A stretch of 64,000 nt of DNA from the NCBI GenBank assembly GCA_035578905.1, contig JAQJVL010000520.1, forward strand, positions 62,001 to 126,000, read 5' to 3'. Within the stretch, counting starts at the first letter, position 1. Every line of letters begins with the position of its first letter. This DNA comes from Stictocephala bisonia. Its lineage: Eukaryota > Arthropoda > Insecta > Hemiptera > Membracidae. The notes beneath the pieces are model-generated. The model made no database searches and was not told where the DNA came from. It saw only the letters and a program-made list of their open reading frames with translations. Of the stretch, positions 20,224 through 30,861 are shown piece after piece. Made by a program: the position numbers and the translations under genes.

Positions 20224-21553
20224 CGAGGTACGTCCAGAAAGTAAGTTCCGTTTGGTAATAAAAATAATTTGTCTACAGATACAGAAAAAATATTTATTGC
20301 ACTAAAATCTACAACTCTTAAACTACTTTTCTACATAACTGCCGAAATTTTGCAGGCATTTGTCATAGCGTGGCACAAGTTTTTCTATGCCTTCTTCATA
20401 GAAGGTTGCCGCCTGTGTCTTCAACCATTTGGAAACATTTTCTTTCAGCTCTTCGTCATCGTTGAAGTGTTGACCGCCAAGGAAAGACTTCAGATGTAAG
20501 AACAGATGAAAGTCGCTAGGAGCGAGGTCAGGGCTGTACGGAGGATGATCAAACACGTCCCAGCCAAATCCCTGTATGAGGTTTTTCGTCACATTTGCAG
20601 TGTGTGGTCGTGCATTGTCGTGAAGAAAAACATCACCTTTGGACAGAAATCCTCGGCGCTTATTCTGTATTGCGCGGCGCAATTTCCTCAGTGTCTCGCA
20701 GTAAACTTCTGCATTGATTGTTTGACCTCGCGGTAAGAAATCAATCAGTAAGATGCCTTTCCCTTCCCAAAACACTGTGCACATGATTTTTCGAGGTGTC
20801 AAGATTTGTTTCGGCTTAACCTTTGCTGGAGATGAAGTGTGCCTCCATTCCATTGATTGCCGCTTAGATTCTGGGGTGTCATAAGAAACCCAAGTTTCAT
20901 CTCCTGTGACTATCTGTGACAGAAAATCTTCACCGCCTTCATCATAACGGTTCAAAAACTGAAGTGCACTACCCATCCGTTGTGTTTTGTGTTGCTCAGT
21001 AAGAATTTTCGGTACCCAACGTGAGCAAAGTTTTCGAAATTTCAGTTTTTCGGTAACAATTTCATGAATGAATGATCGTGAGATTTGGGGGAATTCCATA
21101 GCGAGAGCACTCATTGTAAACTTACGGTTTTCCTTGATCTTCTCATCAATCGTGTGAACCAGTTCTTCTGTAATCAAAGATGGACGCCCACTTCGTTCTT
21201 CATCATGCACTTCATTACGTCCTTCATTAAACTGTCGGACCCATCTTCTCACCATTGAATCACTCATCGCATTTTGTCCGTAAACCTCGCAAATTTGCCG
21301 ATAAATGTCAATCGGTTTCACTTTCTTAGCATTCAGAAAACGAATCACAGATCTGATTTCACAAGCGGCGGGATTTTCGTTCGATCAACACCGACATTTT
21401 AAACAAGCACAACAAAGCGTACGAGACTGACAGCGATCTCAAAATGGTGCACGTTTCTTCTCCTTGATACAGAGCCGCGCATGCGCGGAACTGCGATCGC
21501 AGTGCTGCAGCGGATATAAATGGAAACGGAACTTACTTTCTGGACGTACCTCG
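20224..21553 (-). mobile_element. mariner element, 1,330 bp, full length
   Basis: The terminal repeats are inverted 30-mers starting CGAGGTACGTCCAGAAAG, identical at both ends. TA flanks each side (20222-20223, 21554-21555). It encodes a single-frame transposase on the minus strand. A deletion derivative of the same family lies at 56925-57682. Confidence 0.95.
20323..21348 (-). CDS. mariner transposase (DD34D), nearly complete but without an in-frame ATG start
   Basis: This enzyme binds the mariner ends and performs cut-and-paste transposition at TA. The N-terminal HTH region (VIRFLNAKKVKPIDIYRQI), the conserved GRPSLITEELV linker and the catalytic core are all present. The catalytic Asp residues are in TGDETWV, HDNARPH and SPDLAPSDFHLF. 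The last two are separated by 34 residues, which defines DD34D mariner. The frame ends LVPRYDKCLQNFGSYVEK at a stop at 20323-20325. The sister copy at 57 kb begins MSVLIENPAACEIRSVIRF. Here four extra bases (CGAA) in that region shift the ATG out of frame and put a TGA upstream. The quoted 5' edge is the GTG codon of VIRF and is not a proven start. The protein is otherwise free of stops, so the insertion happened recently. Confidence 0.85.
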   Translation of the reverse strand: MIRFLNAKKVKPIDIYRQICEVYGQNAMSDSMVRRWVRQFNEGRNEVHDEERSGRPSLITEELVHTIDEKIKENRKFTMSALAMEFPQISRSFIHEIVTEKLKFRKLCSRWVPKILTEQHKTQRMGSALQFLNRYDEGGEDFLSQIVTGDETWVSYDTPESKRQSMEWRHTSSPAKVKPKQILTPRKIMCTVFWEGKGILLIDFLPRGQTINAEVYCETLRKLRRAIQNKRRGFLSKGDVFLHDNARPHTANVTKNLIQGFGWDVFDHPPYSPDLAPSDFHLFLHLKSFLGGQHFNDDEELKENVSKWLKTQAATFYEEGIEKLVPRYDKCLQNFGSYVEK

Positions 21554-22029
21554 TAATTCTAATTTCCTATTCATTTACTACATTATTAATTTGACTTTCT
21601 ATTAAATGCATATACTAAAGGTAAACAAATCCAGTTTGTTCGTTATTTGTTTCCTGTTCCTTTACTGTTCCTTACTCATTCAACCTTTACTGGCTCCCGC
21701 TGGGAAATCTTAAGATTCACCATAATGAGATGGTAAGAGTCTGAAACACTTTATAGTTAAAATAATTTTAGCTTTTACCAAGCCTGTGCAGCAATCCTAA
21801 TATTTACCAGTAAAAGTCAAATATGAGAATGAATTCCGACTTTTACCGTTTTTTCTGCGAAATGTTAGAATTAGCCAGTAAATCTAAATCAAACAAATAC
21901 CGGTGGGAATTTTGTTCTGTAGTAGCTAGTACTACTCCTGTAGAAGGGATATCGCTAGTGCAAGTATCGCTCAGCTACCATTGTTTTCCTGTGGGGAGCG
22001 CTTTTCGTGTATTTGTATGTTTATATTGT

Positions 22030-22400
22030 TGCTTTTTAAAAATTAATTTAATGAACAGCGAAAAAATATTAAATTTTGTTTTTTACTTCAAGTCATCTTC
22101 TGAGAAACTTAAAATGTTAATTCAATCGTACAGAGTTGAGGCCATGAAGAATAGCCAAGTTTACAAATAGCATAAATGTTTTTGTGAAGGTTACATAAAC
22201 ATTGAAGATGACTCTCGTATTCAACGCTCTTCAAATGCAACCACAGATAACAACATTGAGCAAGTTCGGCAAACTGTCCATGCAAACAGAAGAATAATGA
22301 AATTGCATATGAGGTAAATTTATCACTTGGCAGTGTCCACACAAAAATTCTTAGGTGCTTATGAGACGTCATTAGGAGGAAATGGCCTGAAAATGGGCAG
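22030..22400 (+). pseudogene. mariner-like transposase HTH fragment, decayed
   Basis: Plus-strand frames give KLKMLIQSYRVEAMKNSQVYK, a stop at 22168 where the family has Trp, then HKCFCEGYINIEDDSR, DNNIEQVRQTVHANRRI and, after a shift, EVNLSLGSVHT-like residues. This order matches the N-terminal HTH and linker of a mariner family different from the 20 kb copy. No catalytic core is present. Confidence 0.6.
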
Positions 22401-23774
22401 AAAACAATTGAACTTTGCTGTGTGGCAATAAACCTGCACGTTGATCCGATCCCTGTTAGTACATAACTACCTACCTAGTCAAGCTCTGTGTTACCACAAT
22501 AGACCTTGCCTGACTTTGTGCCGGCCAATTCTTTCCTGTTTACACGACGAAAACATAAAAAAAAAAAGGAAAACGAGTTTCAGGTGCTGAAGCTGTCAGA
22601 AAAATGTGACAAAATCATTTAAATACATTTTTTAAATCAGTGCCAAAACTGTTTTGAACAACTGTATGATCATTGGTACAGGTGTGTTAATGCAGGAGGA
22701 GAGCATTTTGAAGGAAAATAGGTTTGTAACTTTTTATCTTTGCCCAATAAAGATATTTCAACCAACTCCGGGAACTTTTTGACTATACCTACTTAATCTT
22801 ATTTAGATCACAATACTTTTTTGTTAAAAACGCTGTTAGTTTTAAGTTATTTGTACATAGCACTGAGATCTTGCAAATATTTAAGAGAAATGTTGATTTG
22901 TGTCATTATCTGCCAGCTACCATTGATTTTGTACATTGGTTTTCTGGTACACTCTATTGATATTTCTGTATTTTACATTGGTTTTCTGGTATACTGTATT
23001 GATATTTCTGTATTGTACACATTGGTAGTAAACTGCACAGTCTAATGGAAAATGTAAAATTAGTTATATTGTAACACATTTAAAAGAATACATTAAGACA
23101 ATTCAATACTATTACTAGGCACAGTTCAGACTTGATTTGTTAATAAATTTGTATAAGCTGCAATTTTTATAATATTTTCAAATGAATTGAAGTGTTTTAG
23201 AAAGAGCCAAACAAATGAGGTTGAACTCTTATTTTTAAATTATAATTATACAGATAGAATACTGAAAAGATATTTGAATATCCAACTATAGAAAGAAAAC
23301 TCTGTCACGAAAAAATAACAATAGCTGGCCTATCAGTTTAAATTTACATTGAAAATAAGTTCTTCATTAACTTAAAACAGGTTACCACTCAAAACTAAAA
23401 AGCTTTTTAACCTCACCGTAACTCGACTTTATTTGTCTTATTCTGCTGTTAGATCATCAACTACCTTATTCTTTCTCCTAAGAGAGATATTACTTTGTCT
23501 TCCTAAAGTAGCTAGGCTGCCACATAGGTTCTCATATTTTGCTCAACCACACGTCTGAAGGTTGACCATTTGTAGATGTTTCTAGCTGATAGTTGTCTAC
23601 TTTTTATTAGTTACATTACACCAGGATCAGTTCAGAAATCTCTGTTGCTCATCTAATCCAGAATCCATCTTAACAAGTTGATTGTAGAATTGTTCTCAAG
23701 ATTTTATTTAAAAAAATAATTAAGTGCTGGTGTTCATATTGTTTAATTTTAAAGTGTTTGATATTATTATTCAG
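22401..23774. other. Intron before exon C1; short tandem duplication at 22933-23020
   Basis: A unit of about 45 bp (TACATTGGTTTTCTGGTA...TATTGATATTTCTGTATT) is repeated twice. Otherwise AT-rich with no exon or element recognised. Confidence 0.5.
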
Positions 23775-23847
23775 AGATCCTGAGGGTGCTGCTCTTATTT
23801 CAGAAGAGGATATTAAAAATTTAGTGGAGAGGCTATGCTTTGACAGA
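23775..23847 (+). CDS. FLYWCH-cassette gene, exon C1 (helix after finger 1)
   Basis: The acceptor is TATTATTATTCAG, ending at 23774, and the donor is GTGAGT at 23848. It enters in phase 2 and leaves in phase 0. The junction codon is Lys, and the exon reads DPEGAALISEEDIKNLVERL then CFDR. It corresponds to exon C2 (YPDAAATIKENQVKVELVKI) and exon C3 (EPTIVPQLSKKSLISILENI). Predicted helical. In all three cassettes the preceding intron splits the Lys codon after its second base. This recurrence is the strongest support for the short C exons. Confidence 0.65.
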
Positions 23848-24149
23848 GTGAGTATAAAATGGAAATTTAATAACATTATATATTATTAATAAAAACACTA
23901 TGTAAAATTAGCCAACAAATAATAAATTATCCAGTTATGAATTGTTTTTAGGCCCCTCCCCTCCCACATTGAACCTCAAATTTCATGTACAATATTTCTT
24001 GCTCTTATTTGAAATGAAAAAATTTGATTTCTTCTTTCCCCGAACCCAATTTTTTGATACCTTCTGTAAGAATAATTTTATTTTTACTAAAATCTGTATA
24101 TTCTTGTTAAAACTAACTTAGTTATGGTAAGGATGTGTAGAATTATTGA

Positions 24150-24288
24150 TTTTGTTTGTACCTCCATCCTGAAGAATGTTTCACACAGAACATTTGTGTG
24201 AGTGTTTTGATGCATATTTTGTTTGTACCTCCATCCTGAAGAATATGTTTCACACACAACATTTGTGTGAGTGTTTTGATGCATAGTT
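24150..24288. repeat. Tandem duplication, about 70-bp unit x2
   Basis: TTTTGTTTGTACCTCCATCC to GTGAGTGTTTTGATGCATA occurs twice head to tail with a 2-3-bp difference. Intronic, with no coding logic. Confidence 0.9.
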
Positions 24289-24614
24289 TTTAGTTGTGTT
24301 TATGTTTCCTGACCTTATCTTTCCTGATAAATTTACTAATAAATGGCCTATCTCTCCTGTTATATCAATTCCTGGCCTATTGCCCTATACCTTAACATCT
24401 AATACTGTTTGTGAGATCTATGTTGATAAAATTTAAATCTCTTTATTATTTATTACTCTTTAAAACAGGGCTGTAAATGAGAAAAGTAATTTTCTTAGCT
24501 ACAAAAAAAAATAATAATAATTAATTCTAAGTCATTAAATAGAAGTCATCTTCAAAAAAATCATTTACAGTGTACTTTCCATTGTGAGCCATTTAGATAT
24601 ATATCCTGCTTCAG

Positions 24615-24757
24615 AAATGCAAGTCATCAGACATGGTGCACCTTCCTGGCAAGCTGGCAGCAGAAAGACTACCAATGTTTGGAAAAGCCCCTCAGTACCA
24701 TGATGGGCAGGGCTTTTATTACTATATTGATAAGAAAATTGACAAAGCAAACATATG
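24615..24757 (+). CDS. FLYWCH-cassette gene, exon A2 (first half of finger 2)
   Basis: The acceptor CCTGCTTCAG ends at 24614 and the donor is TG|GTGAGT at 24758. It enters in phase 0 and ends in phase 2. It encodes KCKSSDMVHLPGKLAAERLP then MFGKAPQYHDGQGFYYYIDK and KIDKANI, with the Trp codon completed by exon B2. YHDGQGFYYY is the finger strand motif. This exon is about 35 bp longer than A1 and A3, and no separate linker exon was found in the 767 bp between C1 and A2. The extra N-terminal codons may therefore represent a fused linker. An internal AG at 24630 offers a shorter alternative. Confidence 0.75.
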
Positions 24758-25229
24758 GTGAGTTGGTCAAAATAATAACATAATAATTGATACAGTACAC
24801 ATTTTGATTAGCTATAAAGTTGGATTATTATTATTTTCAAAATCTACAAGTATAGCAAACCATGATCAAACATAAATTGAATAAAAATTTAACGTTAAAT
24901 TAATTTTTAATTTTAAGCGTGTACCTGGATATATAGTCAATTTGATTTTTAAAATCTTAATAATGTATGTGGGGAAGTTTTTTAAATTTAAGATAATACA
25001 TACAGATAAATACGTTTTTCTGTTTTATACAAAAATTCAAAAAAGATTTTAATGTCTGCAATTTAAATAATGTATTTAGTTATTTTCCTGAATAAAATGT
25101 AGATTTGTATGAGGATGCAAGAATATTATATATTATGATAAATCACTGTTTAGTTAAATAAATTTGATGAGTTATTGTTGGCAATAAATTTAAATTCACC
25201 CAAATTATATTGCTTACAGATAACTCTAA

Positions 25230-25500
25230 GATACGAGAAATTGTTTAAGATTAATCAATCAAGTTACGGAACTTGGACCTATGTAATATATAGCTCAAAA
25301 GGTGATGTAAAGAAACAGTGGAAGCTAATAAACAGTTTGACAGATAAGACCAGTGACCAAGCAATAGATAACATTAGAGATAATGATGGCAGCATTGTTG
25401 AGGACCCGCAGGCTATTGCAGAGCTGTATAACGAATACTTTGTGAGTGCTCCACAAGAACTTGTGGCATACATGCCCAACTGTTGTCAACCAGTCCTGCC
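25230..25500 (+). pseudogene. LINE ORF2 fragment between endonuclease and RT
   Basis: YVIYSSKGDVKKQWKLINSL followed by DGSIVEDPQAIAELYNEYFV is the characteristic linker upstream of the RT domain in Jockey/CR1-like ORF2 (KxxWKxINSL...DPxxIAxxFNxFF). The homology stops where the minisatellite begins (about 25505). The same linker occurs on the minus strand near 28.45-28.63 kb in a different LINE copy. Confidence 0.7.
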
Positions 25501-25504
25501 GAAC

Positions 25505-25870
25505 TGTGAGCCCACCCATACATACATGTACAGTGGCATTGACCCATCCATACACGTACAGTGGTATTGATTGACCCACCCGCCCGCCCATACATGTACA
25601 ATGGCATTCACCCACCCACCCATACACTTACAGTGGTATTGACCCACCCACCTGCCCATACACGTACAATGGCATTCACCCACCCACCCGCCCATACACG
25701 TACAATGGCATTCACCCACCCGCCCACCCATACACGTACAATGGCATTCATCCACCCACCCGCCCATACACGTACAGTGGCTTTCACCCACCCATACACA
25801 TACAGTGGTATTGATTGATTACATGTATGGAAGGGTGGGTGAGCCAATACTACTGTACGTGTAGGGGCGG
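25505..25870. repeat. Minisatellite, about 36-bp unit, roughly 9 copies, plus inverted tail
   Basis: Units are CACCCATACACGTACAGTGG/AATGG followed by ATTGACCCACCCGCC or ATTCACCCACC. The last unit at about 25830-25870 is inverted (GTACGTGTAGGGGCGGGCGG). It continues directly from the LINE fragment. Confidence 0.9.
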
Positions 25871-25976
25871 GCGGGTGGGATGAGCCATAACTGAATTATG
25901 CCAGTGAACTAGCGATTATGTCAAACATCAATATATATATAGCTCAAAATCAAGTTATGATTCATATTATTTCACC

Positions 25977-26345
25977 TATACACGTACGGTCTGGTATTGG
26001 CCCATTCGCCCATACACATATAGTGTTATAGACCCAAACTCCCACCCTACATGTACTTGGTATTGTTTCACCCCCCCCCCCCCCATACACTTACAACTTG
26101 GTATTGACCAACTCTTCCACCCATACACGTACAATAGTATTGACCTACCCTTCTACCCATACATTTACGGTAGTATTGAAAATAGATACATCTAATTCAT
26201 GTATATAGTTTAATTTTTTGTTAAATCAATATATGTTTGAGAAACTGTTTTACAGGTAGCATAACATATTACAGTCTAACTTGTTAATACGAATTAATAG
26301 TGACTGGAAGTGATCCAGATTTACAAAGTTCTGAACTATCAGAAA
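25977..26345. repeat. Duplicated block 2 (copy of 17868-18236)
   Basis: Same order of minisatellite relics and the same 170-bp unique flank as block 1, with an added C12-15 run at about 26070. After 26345 the two copies diverge abruptly. Confidence 0.85.
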
Positions 26346-26879
26346 CCATTTTTTAATACCACTATAGTTTAAACACCACTATCCAGGTGTATATATAAAG
26401 TAATAAACCACTGGATGTGTTAGGGTACATAGTTGGTATTAAGAATAAATGAATTTATTCCCAACTAATACTGACAATTATCCATTTACATAGTAATTAT
26501 TTGGAAATTAACTGGCCACTATATAGAGTTATGTGACCAGTTTGAGTAAAGACAAAAATATATATCTAAAAAACATAGAATTAATTAATTGAGTCTAGCA
26601 ATACATATAATTGCAAAATAAAAGACAACAATCGCCACCTGCAGTGTTTACATTATTGAAAATATAAATTTAATTAAAGTATACAAGTAATCAAAAATTA
26701 TAGACACAAATAATTCAAAAAAAAAAAAAAAAAAAAGAAAAAAAAAGAAAACATGAACAAGAGAGTTGTGCATGTGTTTTATGACAATGGCTTCTAGTCA
26801 AGAACAAAACAAACAAATCATTTTATGATATATCAATATTAAAATAGCTTATGTCTTGTTGCAGTGAAAGCCAAGTAGT
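26346..26879. other. Intronic AT-rich DNA with an A-rich tract
   Basis: 26719-26752 is almost pure A with a few G. No gene or terminal repeat was recognised. Confidence 0.5.
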
Positions 26880-28650
26880 TGATTTTTTACAAAAAGTTTT
26901 CAAATTAATTGCATTTTTAATATCAAGTGGAAGAAAATTAAAAAAATGTTGGTCCTAAGTAGGCAAGTGAACATTTAAAAATGGCTTTGTTTACTTTTGG
27001 CAGTCTGTAATTTTTGTTCTGTATGAATCTTGTTGAGTAGTATAAATTAGTGTTCCTTATGTTTCCACTTCTAATAAAAAACAATCTCAAGACTTTAAAA
27101 ATAAAAAGGTGCTGAAGGGGTAGAATTTTTAATTGACAGTAAAGAGGGAAAGAGCTTTCTTTCTTAGTTTTCTTTAGAATTATCCTTAGGAAGTAATTTT
27201 GTGTTGTTCTTAATTTGTTTATTAAATATTTGTAGCTTCCACCCAAGCACAATAGGACATACTGCAATCTGGAATTAATCAATGCGAAATAAGGAGATCT
27301 TAACACTTTGATACTAGAGACATTTCTTAAAAAATAAAACTTTCTAATAGCAGTTCTAATTTTCTTATGTAAGCTGGAAATATGTTGTTCAAAAGTAAAT
27401 TTTTCGTCCAATGTAATTCCTAAATATTTGAAACTGATTACTCTTTCTAATGGTTGGCATGTACTTAGTGTTACAAGATGGAGAATGGAATTTCAGAGGA
27501 ATTGGCAAATAAAAATTTTGAAAGTTAAAATTTACAAATTTAGTTTTGTTTACATTAACTTGCATTTTGTTAATGAGGCACCATTTACGTAATAATAATA
27601 GGTCACTATTTATTTGTTCACTAATATTTAATTCATTATTGCAATGAGTAAAAAATAGCTTTATCATCCGCAAAAGCTGCAATTTTTCCATTAAAACGTA
27701 GTGTCAACAAATCATTTATAAAAATTAAGAACATGACAGCAGATGTCACAGATCCTTGAGGAACTCCATATTCAACTGTTTTAGCTGAGCTGAAGGTATT
27801 TTGAAACTTTGCTTGTTGCTTTCTATTCATAATGAAAGTTTTAAACCAACTCAAAACAATACCTCTAATTTCTACGTATTCTAACTTGTTTAACAGAATG
27901 TCATGGTCAACTAAATCGAATGCTTTCTTGAAATTTATAAAAAGTCCTGTACATTTCAATCTGGAATTCAAACTACTATAAATGTTTTGTGTTATGGATG
28001 TTAAGGTATCTTCTATAGATTTTCCCTTGACGAAACCAAATTGACGTTCACTAAAAAATTTAAATTATCTAAATATTTTTGCAGTCTCTTGACCATTATT
28101 TTTTCAATAAGTTAGCAAAAAATAGAGAGCAAACTAATGGGTCCTATGTTGTCTAAGTGAATAGAATTATATTTTTTTAATATTGGAACAACTGAACTTA
28201 ACTTCAACATTTAAGGGAAAATGCCATTACTAAAACTGACGTTAATTAAATAAAGCAGTACTGAAGCGATTTCATCTATAATGAATTTTAATAAATAAAC
28301 ATTAATCATATCAAAACCTGTTGATTTTTCATTTTTTAAATTTTTTACAATTTGTTTTATTTCATTTACAGTAGTTGGCTCTATAAAGAATGAATATTGA
28401 TAAGAACGAATAGGTGGGAGAGTCAATGTGGGAACTGTACGAGGTCGGTCGGCCTGGACAGCGATAAGTATTTGTTTATCTCATCTGCGATAACGCTTGG
28501 GTCTGTCGTGATTGTTCTGTCATGCAACTCAATGTTCTCTATGTTCTTGTTTGAGGCCTCTCCTGTCAAACTATTTATTACTTTCCACTGTTGTGATATG
28601 TTTCCACAGCAACTTTCAATTTTTCTTGCATAAAAATTATTTTTGTGAAA
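26880..28650 (-). pseudogene. LINE ORF2, linker to C-terminus, many breaks
   Basis: Minus-strand pieces in order: the linker WKVINSLTGEAS...DPSVIADEINKYL at 28.63-28.45 kb; VNEIKQIVKNLKNEKSTGFD, the RT entry motif (KxxKSxGxD), at 28.4-28.2 kb; LFINFKKAFDLVDHDILLNK (motif A, with Asn for the usual Asp in xDxxKAFD); GVPQGSVTSAVMFLIFINDL (motif B, altered); AAFADD (motif C); and the C-terminal domain with FTFEQHI...LINSRLQYVLLCLGGS. Frames change at least three times. The altered motif A and the shifts show a dead copy. Its 5' end abuts the piggyBac-type MITE at 28684. Confidence 0.8.
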
Positions 28651-28687
28651 AAAATTTGATTGTTAAGGTCAGAGCAAAATTTATTAA

Positions 28688-29547
28688 CCCAACTAGTGGC
28701 AATCAAAAACCCTCTAGTGGCAGCCCGTTTTTCTATGTTTTGCAAGGTTATTTTTGAAAAATATTTAAAAATACTTCTAATTATTAGATTTGGTATTATT
28801 TTACATCAATTTACTTGTAAAGTTCTGTATTATTATATAAAATAAATAACATGAGTATAAACATTTGTAATTTTTTTCCTTATCATAAAATTAAAAAAAA
28901 ATATTATCAAATTTTGTTGTTTGGGGGGGGACTCTACCTGGAAAGGTAATGTGCATTACATATTTCAAAATTCCAAGATATACAAGTTGTTCTAAATTTC
29001 ATAATCTTTCAGAAAATGTATAGTTTATATGGTTTATTACCGGTATTTATACATTTATAACAACAGAACCATAAATAGTGCATTGTACTGAAAATTGATG
29101 TTACTATGGCAACATGTTATAATTGTGTATCAATTAGTGTCTCAACCTGATGTTATAATTTTATCAATAGAAAATGTTTTGTGTATAGATATAAAATAGA
29201 ATAATGTTGCCAAACTCACCATAAAGTTATATCCATCCTGGTAGATGTAATCCTAACACACAGTTTACTAACACACAACTACAACACAAATGGCGAACTG
29301 AAAATAGTAAACAATGATTTCTTCTTCTCTCCATCAAGTTGTCATATGAATAAAACTATCGAAACTGATATCGTTCGATAGGTAATTTAACCGACTTTCG
29401 AATGGTATCGATTATTTCGATGAGATATGTATCTATAACTTTTTCATAAGCAATATTCGCGGCAACGTTTGACCGTCCGAAAACGGACGGTCACCACTTG
29501 TTGAGAGTGATAGACCGTCCGAAAACGGACGGTCACCACTACTTGGG
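28688..29547. mobile_element. piggyBac-type MITE, 860 bp, TTAA target site
   Basis: The left end is CCCAACTAGTGGCAATC and the right end, inverted, is CCCAAGTAGTGGTGACC. TTAA flanks both (28684-28687 and 29548-29551). Subterminal copies of the end motif occur (CCCTCTAGTGGCAGCC at the left; two GACCGTCC...CACCACT units at the right). No transposase. Its termini differ from those of the 15.4 kb MITE although the length is the same. Confidence 0.75.
29471..29534. repeat. Two identical perfect hairpins, 42 bp apart
   Basis: GACCGTCCG, loop AAAA, then CGGACGGTC occurs at 29471-29492 and 29513-29534, each followed by ACCACT. These are the GC-richest, CpG-bearing words in an AT-rich neighbourhood. 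They sit just inside the right end of the piggyBac-type MITE. Confidence 0.95.
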
Positions 29548-29551
29548 TTAA

Positions 29552-30633
29552 AGTAGTTTTAGAGTGATGTCATAAGGTCTTCGGAGACATCCAAATAATT
29601 AATTAATTGGATTTCTGAGTAATAAAAGTGTAAAGTTAATGCATAGTGAAAACTAGTGAAAATTCTGTTACTTTTTTGTTCAACAATGATAAAAATGATA
29701 AAATACAACTTATAAAAAATTGAAAAGTGTGTATGTCAAATGCACTACTCAACAAGCAAGGCAATGGTGTTACAGGATTTTTCATAGGCCTCTTAGTTTC
29801 TTAGTAAACAACCTTTAAACTCGGGTGCACATAATTTTTGTGCTGACAGTACACAACTCATACATTTTGAACTCATACAACTCAATTGTACTCAGAAAAT
29901 TAGGCTATTAAAATATTGAAAAAATGCCAATGCTACTGCTAATACGTACTGAGACTACATCACTAGCTTTATTTTTCTCTCACACAATAGCTTTAAGCAA
30001 CAATGCTGTATTATTGCAGAAGACACGGTCCAGTAATCTCGGAATGAAAACATCCCAAACATGACAAACTGTTCCAAAATACAATGTTTACAGTTCTACC
30101 AAAAAATGTACTGTACTGCTTGTAGTCAGGTGAATGAATTTCATAAATAATACAATATCAATCCTTGATAAGTGAGGTTATAACTGTTGTGGAGGGGGAT
30201 CAGTTTGAGCAGCACTATGCTGCTGGTGATTGAGCGAGTTAGTTAGATTCATTAAGCAGGTGAGTTATGATGCATACGCCACTGACCTTGACTGTTCTGC
30301 CCTTATTATTGACTCTAAAATATAACATTTTTTGTTGGCTGTATATATGAAAATCTGGGTGACTTTGATGAGAGTGTTAATTTTTTATTGATAGTTTGAT
30401 TGACTCAACACAATTGTGGGAAAGTGCATTTGCATGTATAAATTTATTGAATTCTTCAATTGGATTCATGTTCAAAGGAAGTAATGTACTTTCACAAAGC
30501 TTAAACACAGTACCCTCTTAATAAGCAGCAAATTTGTTCCTTTGTACCATTAAAGGAACTAAGTATTAGCTCATATTTGAGCCCATGGAAAAATGAAAAC
30601 AACTGCTTTTTACAGCTTCTCCATGTGTTATAG
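29552..30633. other. Intron between A2 and B2, no feature seen
   Basis: AT-rich, with no exon or element recognised. A tract near 30616 (TTTTTACAG) is a possible alternative acceptor for exon B2 but fits the paralogous exons less well. Confidence 0.5.
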
Positions 30634-30840
30634 GTTCTTGAGGTGTGTCTGTCAGATGTCCTGTCCAGGAAAGGCTATTCTACCCAACAAGAAAGGAGCG
30701 CCCATTACACTTAAATACCGCCATAACCATGGACCTGATCTCTTGCATCGCCAAAACTGTTTGTTCACTTATGCTCTTAAGACAAGGGCTCGTGATGAGG
30801 ATACACCTCTCAAGATAATTTATTCAGAAGAAGCAAACAA
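30634..30840 (+). CDS. FLYWCH-cassette gene, exon B2 (zinc ligands of finger 2)
   Basis: The acceptor CCATGTGTTATAG ends at 30633 and the donor GTAAGT at 30841 is perfect. Phase 2 in and out. It reads (W)FLRCVCQMSCPGKAILPN, then APITLKYRHNHGPD, a helical tail and TPLKIIYSEEANK. The first zinc pair is C-x4-C (with an extra Cys between) and the second is HNH. The W codon is built across the intron from A2, reproducing the conserved aromatic/basic-x-L-x-C pattern of B1 and B3. The acceptor was chosen over TTTTTACAG at 30615 because it makes the three B exons start at the same residue. Confidence 0.8.
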
Positions 30841-30861
30841 GTAAGTTATTTTTATCTTACA

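Noticed and set aside
22821..23045. 74-codon hydrophobic plus-strand frame
   Set aside because: The Ile/Leu/Tyr content comes from AT-rich DNA and a short tandem duplication. No start context or homology.
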